Positions 7,802-16,953 are shown, counted from the stretch's first letter. The stretch is DNA of 64,000 bases from Bdellovibrio bacteriovorus (GCF_001592735.1 NZ_LUKE01000001.1:1585018-1649017), one strand, 5' to 3'. Translations and numbers: made by a program. Notes: a model not told the origin generated them from the sequence alone.

Positions 7802-9673
7802 ATGCGTTTTTCTCAAGATTTTATTGAGAGAGTTTCTGAAGCGAATAACATCGTCGACATCATCTCTCAATACACTCAGTTAAAACCAAGTGGCAGCGGC
7901 CTTATGGGCCGTTGTCCATTTCCGGATCATGCCGAAAAAACGGCGTCGTTTTCGGTATCTGAGACCAAGCAAGTTTACCACTGCTTTGGCTGTCATAAGT
8001 CCGGAAACATGTTTTCGTTCTTGCGCGACTATCAGGGCATGAGCTTTCCGGAAGCGGTGGAATATCTTGCGGGAAGAGCCAGCATCCCGATGCCAGCACC
8101 CGAAGCGCAAGACAACCAACAAGTCGATCAAGCGGCGGAAAAAAAGAAGTCGTTGTTAAAAGTAAATAAGCTCGCAGCTAATTACTTTTCAGAGCAACTT
8201 AAACGTGTTCCGTATGATCATCCTGTTAAAAAATACATTGCCAGTCGCGGACTTTCTCAAGAAGTCATTGAGCTTTTTGGAATTGGTTACGCAATTGCGG
8301 AATGGGATGGCTTAGAAAAACATTTGGCCGCACAGAAAGTCCCGATGCCCTTGGCTGAAGAGGCGAGGTTGGTTAAAGCGCGGACAAATAAATCCGGCTA
8401 CTTTGATATTTTCAGAGACCGCCTGATGTTCCCGATCTTTTCACCTATGGGTGAACCAATTGCGTTCGGCGGCCGTTATTTAGAAAAAAAAGAAACGGAG
8501 CCTAAATACTTAAACTCTCCTGAAACGCCGGTGTTTATTAAAGGCCGTGTGCTTTATGGATTGTCGCAAACAGCTCGCTATATCCGCAGCGAAGACATGG
8601 CATTGATCGTTGAAGGCTATATGGATTTGGTATCACTGTACCAATCCGGCATTAAAAACGTTGTTGCCACCATGGGAACGGCTTTAACGCCAGATCATGG
8701 AAAGATGCTAAAACGTATGACCAAGAATGTCGTAGCGCTTTTTGACGGAGACAGCGCGGGGATGGAAGCCGCCGAACGCAGCTTGCCGATCTTGCTGGCG
8801 GCCGATCTTTATCCAAAAGGGCTCACCCTTCCTAACGGAATGGACCCAGACGATTACGTGAAAAAGTATGGGGCAGACGCCCTTAAGGTAGAGCTAGAAC
8901 GCGCGCCTGACTTGTTTGCCATGATATTAGCGCGATGGATGGAGAGTTACCGGGGCGAGGCCTCAGAAAAGGTGAAGCTGGCAGATAAACTTAAACCTTT
9001 GTTTGTGGTGATCCCGGACTTGCGTTTACGTGACCTTTACTTGGCTGAGGCCGCTCAAAAAATGGGTGTAACCCTGCCATGGCTTCGTCAGGCTGTGGGG
9101 ATACAGGGATCTGGCCCTGTTTATTCGCAAAACAAGCCTGCGATGAGTCGAACAATTTCTTCCAGCGGAACAGGTCCAGTGGCTAACCAAAATCCTACGG
9201 AAGAAGCGTCTTCTAGTGGAGTGGACGGCAAAATTTCGCTTAAAGGAGCCTCAAAAGCGGAGCTTCTGCTATTAGGATTGGTACTCAAAAGTCGTGCCAA
9301 TTTTGATCAATTTGTGAATGAAAAAGTGGATGAAAGCATTGCTCATCCCGGAGTGAAAAAGATCTTGGAAAAGGCACTGGATGTCTATAGACAAGATCTA
9401 AATAAATTTGATAAGTTGACCAGTCTCCTTGTCTCTTACGTCGATCAGCCGGAATATCTATTTGAAGCGGGACCTACGGGGCCAACCGATCCGGGATTTG
9501 ATGAAGAGACAGAGATGAAGCTTTTGCGAGATTGCTTTAAGCGGGTTCGCCAGGATTTCTTGAAAGAGAAATCAAAGCAATTAGCACGAGATTTAAAAAC
9601 CGAACCAAGTTCGGAAAAGTTGGAACAGATTATGAATATTCAGAGAAACCGAATCTCTCTGAATAAAGGTTAA
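7802..9673 (+). CDS. dnaG: DNA primase
   Basis: A 623-residue replicative primase that makes the RNA primers for DNA synthesis. The N-terminal CHC2 zinc finger is visible at about residues 38-68 (CPFPDH then [11 protein letters not shown]), followed by the catalytic TOPRIM domain with LIVEGYMDL, a [13 protein letters not shown] segment and [11 protein letters not shown]. The C-terminal third, where the helicase-binding domain should lie, begins with a low-complexity serine/proline-rich linker around residues 440-480. The ATG has GGAG close upstream. It lies in the rpsU-yqeY-dnaG-rpoD cluster, 10-13 bases before rpoD. Confidence 0.97.
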   Translation: MRFSQDFIERVSEANNIVDIISQYTQLKPSGSGLMGRCPFPDHAEKTASFSVSETKQVYHCFGCHKSGNMFSFLRDYQGMSFPEAVEYLAGRASIPMPAPEAQDNQQVDQAAEKKKSLLKVNKLAANYFSEQLKRVPYDHPVKKYIASRGLSQEVIELFGIGYAIAEWDGLEKHLAAQKVPMPLAEEARLVKARTNKSGYFDIFRDRLMFPIFSPMGEPIAFGGRYLEKKETEPKYLNSPETPVFIKGRVLYGLSQTARYIRSEDMALIVEGYMDLVSLYQSGIKNVVATMGTALTPDHGKMLKRMTKNVVALFDGDSAGMEAAERSLPILLAADLYPKGLTLPNGMDPDDYVKKYGADALKVELERAPDLFAMILARWMESYRGEASEKVKLADKLKPLFVVIPDLRLRDLYLAEAAQKMGVTLPWLRQAVGIQGSGPVYSQNKPAMSRTISSSGTGPVANQNPTEEASSSGVDGKISLKGASKAELLLLGLVLKSRANFDQFVNEKVDESIAHPGVKKILEKALDVYRQDLNKFDKLTSLLVSYVDQPEYLFEAGPTGPTDPGFDEETEMKLLRDCFKRVRQDFLKEKSKQLARDLKTEPSSEKLEQIMNIQRNRISLNKG

Positions 9674-9686
9674 AGGCAGGGTATTG

Positions 9687-11516
9687 ATGAAACCGAACCT
9701 ACCAAGTAAAGAAGGGAAAGAGCCCGTAAAGGTGCTTTCCCTGCAAGAACAAGAAACGTTGATTAAAGAAGAAATTCAACGGTTTCTGAAGCTTGCAAAG
9801 GAAAAGGGCGCGTTGACGATCGAAGAGATCAACGAGCTACTTCCTCCTGAAATTCTAGCACCTTCTGTGCTTGATACATTCATGCACGCCCTTGAGGGTG
9901 GTGGTGTAGTAATTTCAGACTTGTCTGAAACTTCGAAAGAGGAAGAGGGCGAAGGAACATTCCTTGAAAGCCCGGATTCTGAAGACGAAGAAGTCGATGA
10001 AGAAGAAAAAGCTGAAAGTGAAGACGTTAAGGGTAACGACCCTGTTCGCCTTTACTTACGTAAAATGGGCTCCGTATCACTTCTGACCCGCGAGGGAGAG
10101 GTTGAGATTGCTCGTCGTATTGAAAAAGGGGAGCGTGAAATCGTTCGTGCGATCCTTTTATCACCTTTAGGTACTTACGAGATCATCCAACTTGGAAAGC
10201 GTCTTGATGAAGGCCGTATCAAAGTTAAAGCGATCTTCCGTGGTCTTGAAGATGAAGACACCCAATACGATGAAAAAGAGTACATCGATAAAATTCACGA
10301 ACTTATCGGTAAAGTAACCGAATATCAAACTGCCGCTGGCAAGTTGTTCGTTACTTTGCGTAAAGAAGAGACCAACACCCCTGCTCGTCAAGCTGCCATG
10401 AAAGAACTGGTAGTAATGAACGACAAGTTGATGGCGAACTTTGAATCCGTGAACTTCAATCGTAAGACGATCAATCGCATCGTGATCAAGTTCAAAAACT
10501 TGGTGAATCGTATTGCGACTCTTCGTCGTCGTATCAAAGACGGTGTGGAACGCACGTTCTCTAAAGACGTTGTTTCAATGACCGAGCGTTTGAAGCTGAT
10601 TGATGCGAATGAAAAAGAATTAACTAAAATGACTCGCGACACGGGTTTGAATTACCAAAAATTCAAATCATACGTTCTTCAAGCGACAGAAGCTGAAAAA
10701 CGTATCGGTCGCTTAGATTCTGAAACAGAGATGAACCACAATTGGGTGAAGGAAACTTACACCGCAATTTGGAAAGGTGAGCGCGAAGCCGATGCAGCCA
10801 AGTCTGAGTTGGTGGAAGCAAACTTACGTCTCGTGGTTTCTATCGCGAAAAAGTACACCAATCGCGGTCTTCAATTCTTGGATTTGATCCAAGAAGGTAA
10901 CATCGGTTTGATGAAAGCCGTTGATAAGTTCGAATACCGTCGTGGTTACAAGTTCTCGACTTACGCTACTTGGTGGATCCGTCAAGCGATCACTCGCGCG
11001 ATTGCCGACCAAGCACGTACGATCCGTATCCCGGTTCATATGATCGAAACGATCAACAAACTTGTTCGTACATCTCGTTACCTTATCCAGGAACTTGGCC
11101 GTGAGCCGACCCCGGAAGAGATCGCAGATAAAATGGACATGCCAGTTGATAAAGTTCGTAAAGTTTTGAAAATCGCTAAGGAGCCGATTTCTTTGGAAAC
11201 CCCAGTGGGTGAAGAAGAAGATTCGCACTTAGGAGACTTTATCGAAGACAAAAAGGTCATCAATCCTGCAGAAGCGATTGTGAACCTGAACTTGGCAGAA
11301 CAAACTCGCCGTGTGTTGTCGACGTTAACTCCACGTGAAGAAAAAGTTCTGCGTATGCGTTTCGGTATCGGTGAAGAATCAGATCATACCTTGGAAGAGG
11401 TGGGTCAGGACTTCAACGTCACTCGTGAACGTATCCGTCAGATCGAGGCGAAAGCTCTTCGTAAGCTTCGTCATCCTTCACGTTCGAACAAACTTAAAGC
11501 GTTTGTTGATTCTTAG
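9687..11516 (+). CDS. rpoD: RNA polymerase primary sigma factor (sigma-70)
   Basis: A 609-residue RpoD. An acidic segment near residues 90-115 precedes region 1.2 ([16 protein letters not shown]). A long helical non-conserved region follows, then region 2 ([39 protein letters not shown]), region 3 ([15 protein letters not shown]) and region 4 ([31 protein letters not shown]). The start is taken as ATG 9687 with GGCAGGG upstream; a TTG directly precedes it. A strong terminator lies about 60 bases after the stop and ends the macromolecular-synthesis operon. Confidence 0.98.
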   Translation: MKPNLPSKEGKEPVKVLSLQEQETLIKEEIQRFLKLAKEKGALTIEEINELLPPEILAPSVLDTFMHALEGGGVVISDLSETSKEEEGEGTFLESPDSEDEEVDEEEKAESEDVKGNDPVRLYLRKMGSVSLLTREGEVEIARRIEKGEREIVRAILLSPLGTYEIIQLGKRLDEGRIKVKAIFRGLEDEDTQYDEKEYIDKIHELIGKVTEYQTAAGKLFVTLRKEETNTPARQAAMKELVVMNDKLMANFESVNFNRKTINRIVIKFKNLVNRIATLRRRIKDGVERTFSKDVVSMTERLKLIDANEKELTKMTRDTGLNYQKFKSYVLQATEAEKRIGRLDSETEMNHNWVKETYTAIWKGEREADAAKSELVEANLRLVVSIAKKYTNRGLQFLDLIQEGNIGLMKAVDKFEYRRGYKFSTYATWWIRQAITRAIADQARTIRIPVHMIETINKLVRTSRYLIQELGREPTPEEIADKMDMPVDKVRKVLKIAKEPISLETPVGEEEDSHLGDFIEDKKVINPAEAIVNLNLAEQTRRVLSTLTPREEKVLRMRFGIGEESDHTLEEVGQDFNVTRERIRQIEAKALRKLRHPSRSNKLKAFVDS

Positions 11517-11574
11517 TCGGCCCGGGGCCAGCAGAGCCGAAGCGCTGGGGCGCGTGGGCTGAAGCAGTACCTTC

Positions 11575-11605
11575 AAAAGGGAGCCAATGAGGCTCCCTTT
11601 TTTTA
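11575..11605 (+). terminator. Rho-independent terminator after rpoD
   Basis: AAAAGGGAGCC pairs with GGCTCCCTTTT across a five-base loop, followed by a long T-run. Confidence 0.93.
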
Positions 11606-11828
11606 TTCCTCAGCATGGCTAAGCGTATTATTTACTGTGTTTCGTGCCTCTTTTTTAACCTCAAATCCACGTAATGCGATTTGAAGTCCTTTTTTCGGAT
11701 TAAAGCTTTGTACATATCTAAAAGTCGGATTTTGTGGTTTATTGCCGCCAAATTAAGTCGTTCACGTAGTTCATTAGATGTCCTTTTGTCTTCTGCGAAT
11801 GGCCCCCAAGCTTTCATAGGAGGCTCTC
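11606..11828 (+). other. Long leader region of the RRM gene, no convincing gene
   Basis: About 220 bases separate the rpoD terminator from the RRM protein start. A 61-codon open frame exists on the minus strand (11632-11817) but has no ribosome site. On the plus strand only the AGGAGG box at the end is clear. The length would allow a regulated 5' leader, as seen for cold-induced RNA-binding protein genes, but no conserved motif is recognised. Confidence 0.4.
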
Positions 11829-12149
11829 ATGGGAAAAAAACTTTACGTTGGTAACCTTTCTTACAGTGTTGATTCAGAACAATTAGGTTCTGTATTTGCT
11901 GAAGTTGGTAACGTTGATTCAGCAAACATCATCACAGATCGCGAAACGGGTCGCAGCAAAGGTTTCGGATTCGTAGAAATGGCTACTGATGCTTTGGCAT
12001 TAGATGCTATCTCTAAATTGAACGGTTACGAGCTTGGCGGTCGCGCTATGAACGTATCTGAAGCTAAACCACAAGAACCTCGCACTGGTGGCGGTGGTCC
12101 TCGTCGTGGTGGTGGCGGTTTCGGTGGCGGCGGATCTCGTCGTTACTAA
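11829..12149 (+). CDS. RRM-type RNA-binding protein with glycine-rich tail
   Basis: A 106-residue protein made of a single RNA recognition motif and a Gly/Arg tail. RNP2 is LYVGNLSYSV near residue 4 and RNP1 is KGFGFVEM near residue 45. The C-terminal 25 residues are almost wholly Gly and Arg. Such proteins resemble cyanobacterial Rbp and eukaryotic glycine-rich RNA-binding proteins, are often cold-induced and bind single-stranded RNA. AGGAGG sits six bases before ATG, and its own terminator follows, so it is a single-gene unit. Confidence 0.95.
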   Translation: MGKKLYVGNLSYSVDSEQLGSVFAEVGNVDSANIITDRETGRSKGFGFVEMATDALALDAISKLNGYELGGRAMNVSEAKPQEPRTGGGGPRRGGGGFGGGGSRRY

Positions 12150-12175
12150 TATCCGACTTTAAAACTCGATATATC

Positions 12176-12207
12176 AAGCCGACCCCTTAAAAGGTCGGCT
12201 TTTTTAT
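12176..12207 (+). terminator. Rho-independent terminator after RRM gene
   Basis: AAGCCGACC pairs with GGTCGGCTT across an eight-base loop and is followed by TTTTTATTTT. Confidence 0.92.
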
Positions 12208-12249
12208 TTTTGTAGTTGACCCAAGCACGGGGCTTTTTAAGCTTAACCT

Positions 12250-12753
12250 ATGAAGAAAAATATCTTTCAAATCATTGCGGTGGCTTTGGCATTCACTTTC
12301 TTGCAAGCATGTTCTCCAGGTGGCGGACTTGTCGCAAATAAAAGAGACGCAGAATTTTATAATCAGTTCGTAAATCCAACAAGCGACTGGCCTCAGGCAG
12401 AAAGCCGCGTGGCAGAACTTAAAGTTTTACAAATCAATGACGTCTACAATATGCGCTTTGCCCTTTTTGAAAATGGCAAAGTCTATTATCAGATTGATCG
12501 TTTGGGGAATGGCAACGGTACGTGGGTATATGAAAACGGAGCGATGAGCATCACCGCAACGCGCCCGATCTTTGATATGGAACTGACTTTTTCTGCTGCC
12601 GAAAAAGTGGGTGATAAAACGGTGGTCCGCTTTGTAGATCGATATGGATTTAACTCTGCTCCCGTTATCTTTAGAAATCCTGAAGCTTTAAAAAGCAAAG
12701 GTGTGAAGCCTGAGACTTTAAAAGAGTTTAAGGCTTCAGATAAAAATATCTAA
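12250..12753 (+). CDS. Hypothetical lipoprotein
   Basis: A 167-residue protein with a lipoprotein signal peptide: a basic start, a hydrophobic core and the lipobox LQAC with the lipidated cysteine at about residue 21. The mature part looks rich in beta strands, with no metal or catalytic motif that I recognise. It ends five bases before the alpha/beta hydrolase gene, so both are probably co-transcribed and act in or at the envelope. Function unknown. Confidence 0.8.
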   Translation: MKKNIFQIIAVALAFTFLQACSPGGGLVANKRDAEFYNQFVNPTSDWPQAESRVAELKVLQINDVYNMRFALFENGKVYYQIDRLGNGNGTWVYENGAMSITATRPIFDMELTFSAAEKVGDKTVVRFVDRYGFNSAPVIFRNPEALKSKGVKPETLKEFKASDKNI

Positions 12754-12758
12754 GCGCG

Positions 12759-13559
12759 ATGATTTGGTTGTGGGCGTTACTTCGCATTTTTTTAGTAGTT
12801 ATCGTTGTCGCTACCGCGGCAATTTACTTCTTTCAAGAGCGCGTGATTTTTTATCCTTATAAGTTGCCGGCAGATTTCAAATTCAATTTTAAAAATCCAT
12901 CCACAGAAAAAATTCTTAAAGTCGGTAAATCTGATATTCACAGTCTGTACTTTGAAGCTAAGGATGCTCCGGGTGTGATCGTGTACTTTCATGGTAACGC
13001 GGGGTCTTTAGAAGGTTGGGGAGAACTTGCTAGCGACTTTGTCGACCAAACTGGTTGGAATATTTGGATGGTGGATTACCCGGGATATGGCAAAAGCACG
13101 GGGCACATTACTTCAGAAGCCCAGTTGCATGAAGTGGCGGATGCGGTTTTTGCAGAAGCTGTAAAACTAAACCCGGGTAAAAAGGTCGTTATTTACGGAA
13201 GATCTTTGGGATCGGGGATTGCAAGTAGTCTTGCAACAAAAACCACGATTGATGGTTTGGTGTTAGAAACGCCATTTTATAATGTTGAAGCGATGGCGAA
13301 AAATATTTTTCCGTTCGTTCCGGGTTTTTTAGTTCGTTACAAGTTGGCTTCTAATGAAAGCATGAAATCTATCAAAGTCCCAGTCTTAGTGATTCATGGA
13401 ACGGCAGATGAAATTGTCCCCTTTGCTCAAGGCAAAAAGCTCTATGACGAATATCAAGGGCCAAAGACTTTCATGGAAATCCAAGGCGGGGACCACAACA
13501 ACTTAGACAGCATGGATAAATTCTGGCCTGCGGTGAAGCAGTTTTTGAAATCTATTTAA
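12759..13559 (+). CDS. Membrane-anchored alpha/beta hydrolase, BEM46/YfhR-like
   Basis: A 266-residue serine hydrolase. Residues 1-25 form a hydrophobic anchor (IFLVVIVVATAAIYFF). The hydrolase domain shows the oxyanion loop YFHGNAGS, VDYPGYGKS, the nucleophile elbow GRSLGSG, the acid in HGTADEIVPF and the catalytic histidine in GGDHNN. The BEM46 family is widespread and its substrates are mostly unknown. The ATG follows the lipoprotein gene by five bases with only a weak ribosome site. The domain probably faces the periplasm, inferred from the single N-terminal anchor. Confidence 0.88.
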   Translation: MIWLWALLRIFLVVIVVATAAIYFFQERVIFYPYKLPADFKFNFKNPSTEKILKVGKSDIHSLYFEAKDAPGVIVYFHGNAGSLEGWGELASDFVDQTGWNIWMVDYPGYGKSTGHITSEAQLHEVADAVFAEAVKLNPGKKVVIYGRSLGSGIASSLATKTTIDGLVLETPFYNVEAMAKNIFPFVPGFLVRYKLASNESMKSIKVPVLVIHGTADEIVPFAQGKKLYDEYQGPKTFMEIQGGDHNNLDSMDKFWPAVKQFLKSI

Positions 13560-13574
13560 GGATTTACGGATCAG

Positions 13575-13714
13575 GCTTTGAATAATCCCCAGACCTTCTG
13601 TTCTCTATCCAGCGACGTTCGATATGGCGACTCTTTTGGCTATATTCCGACGCTGGGGGTATCTAAATCCCCCATCCTGTGTTCTACTGGATCCATCAGC
13701 ATGGAGTTTAAAGC
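13575..13714 (+). ncRNA. Candidate structured RNA or leader upstream of infA
   Basis: This gene-free stretch can fold extensively. GCTTTGAAT (13575-13583) pairs with GTTTAAAGC (13706-13714) as an outer stem, ATCCAG (13607-13612) with CTGGAT (13687-13692), and ATATGGC (13622-13628) with GCTATAT (13639-13645). The G-rich strand at 13651-13659 has three competing partners: CCAGCG (13609-13614), CCCCAG (13587-13592) and CCCCC (13669-13673). Such alternatives are typical of switching leaders. A terminator and then the infA start follow. I recognise no known riboswitch, 6S or SRP motif. It may be a leader, a small RNA or a dispersed repeat. Confidence 0.45.
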
Positions 13715-13758
13715 GCACCATTCTTACTAAATTATTTGTTTTAATACTTAACGATTGC

Positions 13759-13792
13759 AAAAGCCGTCTTTAAAGGGCGGCTTTTTGTTTTT
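13759..13792 (+). terminator. Rho-independent terminator 17 bases before infA
   Basis: AAAAGCCGTC pairs with GGGCGGCTTTT across a short loop, followed by TGTTTTT. It ends just before the infA ribosome site, so it either ends a small RNA or attenuates infA. Confidence 0.85.
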
Positions 13793-13808
13793 AAAAGAAG
13801 GAGTTCCG

Positions 13809-14030
13809 ATGGCAAAAGACGATCTGGTCACCGTAGAGGGAAAGGTTTTTGATTTGTCGGGCGGTGGGACTTATTCAATCACTCTTGAAAATGGGGTGGC
13901 CGTGAAGGCGCGCCTGTGCGGCAAGATGAAAAAGTTCAACATTAAGGTTGTAGTTGGGGACCGAGTGAGCGTCGGGGTTTCTCCTTACGATCCGACTCAT
14001 GGTCTTATTCTTCACAGGCATAAATTTTAA
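13809..14030 (+). CDS. infA: Translation initiation factor IF-1
   Basis: A 73-residue S1/OB-fold protein matching IF-1 (usual length 72): VTVEGKVFDLSGGGTYSI, a central basic KARLCGKMKK, then VVVGDRVSVGVSPYD. IF-1 occupies the ribosomal A site during initiation. The frame is open further upstream but that part runs through a terminator hairpin. ATG 13809 with GGAG seven bases before it and the family length fix the start. Its stop overlaps the next ATG by one base. Confidence 0.93.
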   Translation: MAKDDLVTVEGKVFDLSGGGTYSITLENGVAVKARLCGKMKKFNIKVVVGDRVSVGVSPYDPTHGLILHRHKF

Positions 14031-14221
14031 TGTCTAATAAACGATGCCCCAACATGAATCACGGGAAAAGCAATCCCGGGGTCAAATTTTGTCCCAATTG
14101 CGGTGAGAAGTTTGCGGCTTTTACCGGTGCCAAGGTCTGCACAGTAGAACGGCACCGCGACCAGCGTAAATCCGGTGGCCATTACTGCTATGACTGCGGA
14201 AAAAACCTGCGGGCCACATAG
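14030..14221 (+). CDS. Small zinc-ribbon-like protein
   Basis: A 63-residue basic protein with two CxxC pairs (CPNCGEKF near residue 22 and CYDCGKNL near residue 53) plus further cysteines and histidines at the N terminus and centre, enough to bind one or two zinc ions. It starts on the infA stop (TAATG), so it is translationally coupled to infA. Small cysteine-rich proteins of this kind often bind nucleic acid or ribosomes, but no family is recognised. Confidence 0.8.
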   Translation: MSNKRCPNMNHGKSNPGVKFCPNCGEKFAAFTGAKVCTVERHRDQRKSGGHYCYDCGKNLRAT

Positions 14222-14280
14222 CGTCGAAGTCCAATCTTTTGATCCCTCGGACAACTTTTGATAGTGTCTTGTTTGGTTCT

Positions 14281-14357
14281 GGGGGGCTAGCTTAGTTGGT
14301 TAAAGCACGGTGCTCATAACACTGGGATCGGGGGTTCAAGTCCCTCGCCCCCTACCA
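14281..14357 (+). tRNA. tRNA with anticodon CAT (Met, or Ile2 if lysidine-modified)
   Basis: A full 77-base cloverleaf with encoded CCA: acceptor GGGGGGC/GCCCCCT, D stem GCTT/AAGC, anticodon stem CGGTG/CACTG with loop CTCATAA, and T arm GGGGG-TTCAAGT-CCCTC. The anticodon stem lacks the three G-C pairs of initiator tRNA, so it is elongator Met or Ile2. Identity determinants cannot be settled by eye. Confidence 0.95.
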
Positions 14358-14363
14358 TCATCA

Positions 14364-14392
14364 ACCGCCTTCTGGGCGGTTTTTGTGTTTTT
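14364..14392 (+). terminator. Rho-independent terminator after tRNA
   Basis: ACCGCC and GGCGGT flank a five-base loop and are followed by TTTTGTGTTTTT. Confidence 0.85.
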
Positions 14393-14414
14393 AGGGCTAG
14401 GATGGGTTTCTAAC

Positions 14415-15311
14415 GTGTCGAAATGTACATTCATTATCATTTTAATCATATTTACGGCTGTAATTTCTCACGGAGCGGAAGTTGCTATCACCATAGATGA
14501 TTTCAATCTTTCCAATAGCATTGGAATGGAGCCCTTAAAAAGGAACTCAGAAATACTTTCTGTACTGAAAAAGAATCAAATAAAAGCCATCGGATTTGTG
14601 ACGACGAAATATTTAAATGATCCAAAAGCGTTAAATGCCGTTAAGGCATGGTCTTCTGCGGGGCATATTGTTGGAAACCACACTGAAAATCACTGGAAGT
14701 ACAACGACAAGACACTTCACGAGTTCAGCGCTGATATTCTAGTTGCTGATAAAAAACTGCAACAGTTCCCCACCTTTCAAAAGATATTTCGTTTTCCCTA
14801 TCTTAAAGAAGGAGACTCCGTCGAAAAGCGTGACGGGATGAGAGACTTTTTAAAAGACAATGACTACACCAATGGTCACGTCAGCATTGATGCCTCTGAT
14901 TGGTATGTAAATATGCGTCTTATTGAAAAGATTAAGAAGGGTGACAAAGTCGATTATGAAAAATATCGAGACTTTTACCTGAAGCATATGTGGGATCGTT
15001 CAGATTACTACTCTAAACTTGCTCAGAAGACATTAGGCAAAGACATTAAGCATACGGTTTTGCTTCATCATAATTTGACCACCGCACTTTTCTTAGATGA
15101 TTTGATCAAGATGTATAAGCAGAAGGGGTGGAAGGTTATTTATGCTGAAGAAGCCTTTAAAGATGGCGTTTATAAACGCACCCCTAAAAATATCCCAGCT
15201 GGGGAAAGTATACTGTGGGCGATCGCAAAAGAAAAAGGCGATTCCTCATTAAGGTATCCGGCGGAAGACTCTATTTACGAAAAAGATGAAATGGACCGCT
15301 TAGGTCTTTAA
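14415..15311 (+). CDS. Secreted polysaccharide deacetylase (NodB-type)
   Basis: A 298-residue protein beginning with a signal peptide (FIIILIIFTAVISHGA). The NodB fold is marked by the first motif VAITIDDF with the metal and catalytic aspartates, the metal histidines in GNHTENHWKY, the RFPYLKEGD motif, the DASDW motif and a late LLHHN. Family members remove N- or O-acetyl groups from peptidoglycan, chitin or other glycans. The frame is open upstream through the tRNA, so I start at GTG 14415, where GGATGG lies nine bases upstream. In a predator it could modify its own or prey wall glycans; the substrate is not determined. Confidence 0.88.
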   Translation: MSKCTFIIILIIFTAVISHGAEVAITIDDFNLSNSIGMEPLKRNSEILSVLKKNQIKAIGFVTTKYLNDPKALNAVKAWSSAGHIVGNHTENHWKYNDKTLHEFSADILVADKKLQQFPTFQKIFRFPYLKEGDSVEKRDGMRDFLKDNDYTNGHVSIDASDWYVNMRLIEKIKKGDKVDYEKYRDFYLKHMWDRSDYYSKLAQKTLGKDIKHTVLLHHNLTTALFLDDLIKMYKQKGWKVIYAEEAFKDGVYKRTPKNIPAGESILWAIAKEKGDSSLRYPAEDSIYEKDEMDRLGL

Positions 15312-15319
15312 TCTACTGC

Positions 15320-15853
15320 TTAATGCTGATGAGGCACGCGGACTTCGATTCTTGAGTCGTAGCCCATTTCATTTAACTTTTTGACGGCGGCTTCAATGGT
15401 GGGCTCGGGGTTTTTCCAGTCTCTGGCCATGATCCATAAGTATTTTTGGCTGGGAACGCCAACTGCGGTCCAAGAGTAATCATCGGCCAAAGCGACGATA
15501 AGGTAATCAAACTTCAAGGGCCACCAAGGGCGAACTTTCCAGTGGGCGTTGGTGTCTTTGTTAATGACCCAACCGGTTTGTGGGATGGATTTTTTTTCTC
15601 CGGTGAAGGAGCCCTTATTGTAAGTAAAACTGATATCGATATTGTCGGCGTCAGGATCTAATTTATAGCTTTCAATCCCGTTGTGAACTTCTTTTTCAAA
15701 GCTGGTGAAGCGACCGGCAAGCACGTACCAAGGACCTTCGAACTTTTTTAAATCGACCTTATCCACCGTCTTAATAGGGTGAGAAGAGCAGGCCACCGTC
15801 ACTAGGGCACTAGGTAATACAATCAATTTTATTAAGGCCGATTTTAAATCCAC
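15320..15853 (-). CDS. Lipocalin lipoprotein (Blc-like)
   Basis: An outer-membrane-type lipocalin of about 177 residues. After a lipoprotein signal (LVTVACSS, lipidated Cys) comes the lipocalin start FEGPWYVLAGR, with the conserved tryptophan, then an eight-strand barrel with FDYLIVALADDYSWTAVG and LWIMARD, and a closing helix. Bacterial Blc-type lipocalins bind lysophospholipids or fatty acids. I choose GTG 15853, which has GAGAGG just upstream; an ATG at 15916 would add 21 charged residues before the signal peptide. It converges on the deacetylase with eight bases between stops. Confidence 0.88.
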   Translation of the reverse strand: MDLKSALIKLIVLPSALVTVACSSHPIKTVDKVDLKKFEGPWYVLAGRFTSFEKEVHNGIESYKLDPDADNIDISFTYNKGSFTGEKKSIPQTGWVINKDTNAHWKVRPWWPLKFDYLIVALADDYSWTAVGVPSQKYLWIMARDWKNPEPTIEAAVKKLNEMGYDSRIEVRVPHQH

Positions 15854-15965
15854 AAGCACCTCTCTTCGGCGCCACTTTATCATAAAAATTTTAAAATTCG
15901 AGCTGCGCTTTGACATGATTCAGTCTTGCGAAGACGCCTAAGGTATTTTCAGCTAATCTAAAAAA

Positions 15966-16760
15966 ATGAAGTTCATAAAGCTGTTTTTATCAATCGTTGT
16001 CGTTCTAAACTCATCAATTGCTATTGCTGGGAATAAAGATATCGGCCTGGATTATAATTTGGAGGCTGGCGCACAAAGCTATCCGTTAGGAGGCCTCGTA
16101 ACAGCGAAGGCCGGTTACGGGATTCCTTTGTGGGAATCCAATTCTACTGATGAAGAGCTTTTTTGGAAATACGGCTATCTAAGACCGAATATAGAGATCA
16201 ATACCGCAGGAGTCCTTAACCGAGGTGCTGCCTCTTTGGAATTTTATCCTGTGGCGATCCTGGGCCTTGTAGGAGGAGCGGGCTTTTCGGTGAGAAATTC
16301 TAGTTACTACAGTGATTTTAACTGCAATGATGTTTTATGTAATGAAACTCTGACCTATGAATTTCTTCGCGCCAGATTATTGGGTGGTTACAAAAGTTTT
16401 TTAGTCTCTATTATGGCAAAACATGAAAAATTCAAATCTAAGAATAAGATAAAGCCATTTTATGAAGAGATGTCTTACCTCGTGGGTGATATTGAAGGGG
16501 ACGACCTGAAGACTTTAAATGTTGTTGCTGGGATTAAACTAAGTGATCGATGGAATCTCGGGGTGTTGGCGATTTTCCAGAACTTTATCCATAGTGAAAA
16601 TAATAATTCTTCGATGTTTGTCGTCGGCAACTATAACGAAGGATTTTGGCAGGGCTCTTTAGGTCTGGGGCAATATAAATCAAGTCATCAGGAAAGTAAT
16701 TGTGCCGCTGTAGTTTCGGTGATTTACACAGGAAAAAAAGGCCTTTCTTTGTTGGATTAG
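15966..16760 (+). CDS. Hypothetical secreted protein, probable outer-membrane barrel
   Basis: A 264-residue protein with a clear signal peptide (LFLSIVVVLNSSIAIAG). The mature part has alternating aromatic and glycine residues with repeated short amphipathic strands (for example AKAGYGIPLW, GAASLEFYPVAILGLVGGAGF), typical of beta barrels. One cysteine pair (residues about 120 and 126) may form a disulfide. It lacks a C-terminal aromatic residue, so membrane insertion is uncertain. No family is recognised. It lies alone between the lipocalin and a decayed small frame. Confidence 0.65.
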   Translation: MKFIKLFLSIVVVLNSSIAIAGNKDIGLDYNLEAGAQSYPLGGLVTAKAGYGIPLWESNSTDEELFWKYGYLRPNIEINTAGVLNRGAASLEFYPVAILGLVGGAGFSVRNSSYYSDFNCNDVLCNETLTYEFLRARLLGGYKSFLVSIMAKHEKFKSKNKIKPFYEEMSYLVGDIEGDDLKTLNVVAGIKLSDRWNLGVLAIFQNFIHSENNNSSMFVVGNYNEGFWQGSLGLGQYKSSHQESNCAAVVSVIYTGKKGLSLLD

Positions 16761-16778
16761 GGTTGATAGATTTGAGGC

Positions 16779-16953
16779 ATGCAACAAAAAATTCAGGAAC
16801 TTATATCGTCATTAAATACGTCGAGCGATCGCGCGGCGGATTGAGCAATTAAAAATTAAATCGTCGTCGGCAAAACTTAAAAAACTTCTTCAAATAGAGA
16901 AGCGCAAAGCAGTTGTGATGGCGGTCCAAGAGGCACTTTTAAAGCTTAACTGA
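16779..16953 (+). pseudogene. Possible frameshifted small helical protein gene
   Basis: From ATG 16779 the frame encodes MQQKIQELISSLNTSSDRAA and then meets TGA. Shifting by one base near the GC-rich run at about 16833-16842 restores a coherent helical sequence continuing IEQLKIKSSSAKLKKLLQ to a TGA at 16951. The two halves look like one 57-residue lysine-rich coiled-coil protein broken by a one-base insertion. The ribosome site is poor, so the original start is uncertain. Confidence 0.3.

Noticed and set aside
11632-11817. 61-codon minus-strand frame in the RRM leader
   Set aside because: No ribosome site before its ATG, where the sequence is instead the complement of the RRM ribosome site, and no recognised protein.
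13575-13714. 6S RNA, SRP RNA or a known riboswitch
   Set aside because: Signature motifs of these RNAs were not found; left as an unknown structured region.
14310-14414. Upstream extension of the deacetylase frame across the tRNA
   Set aside because: It runs through the tRNA and its terminator; GTG 14415 with a signal peptide directly after is better.
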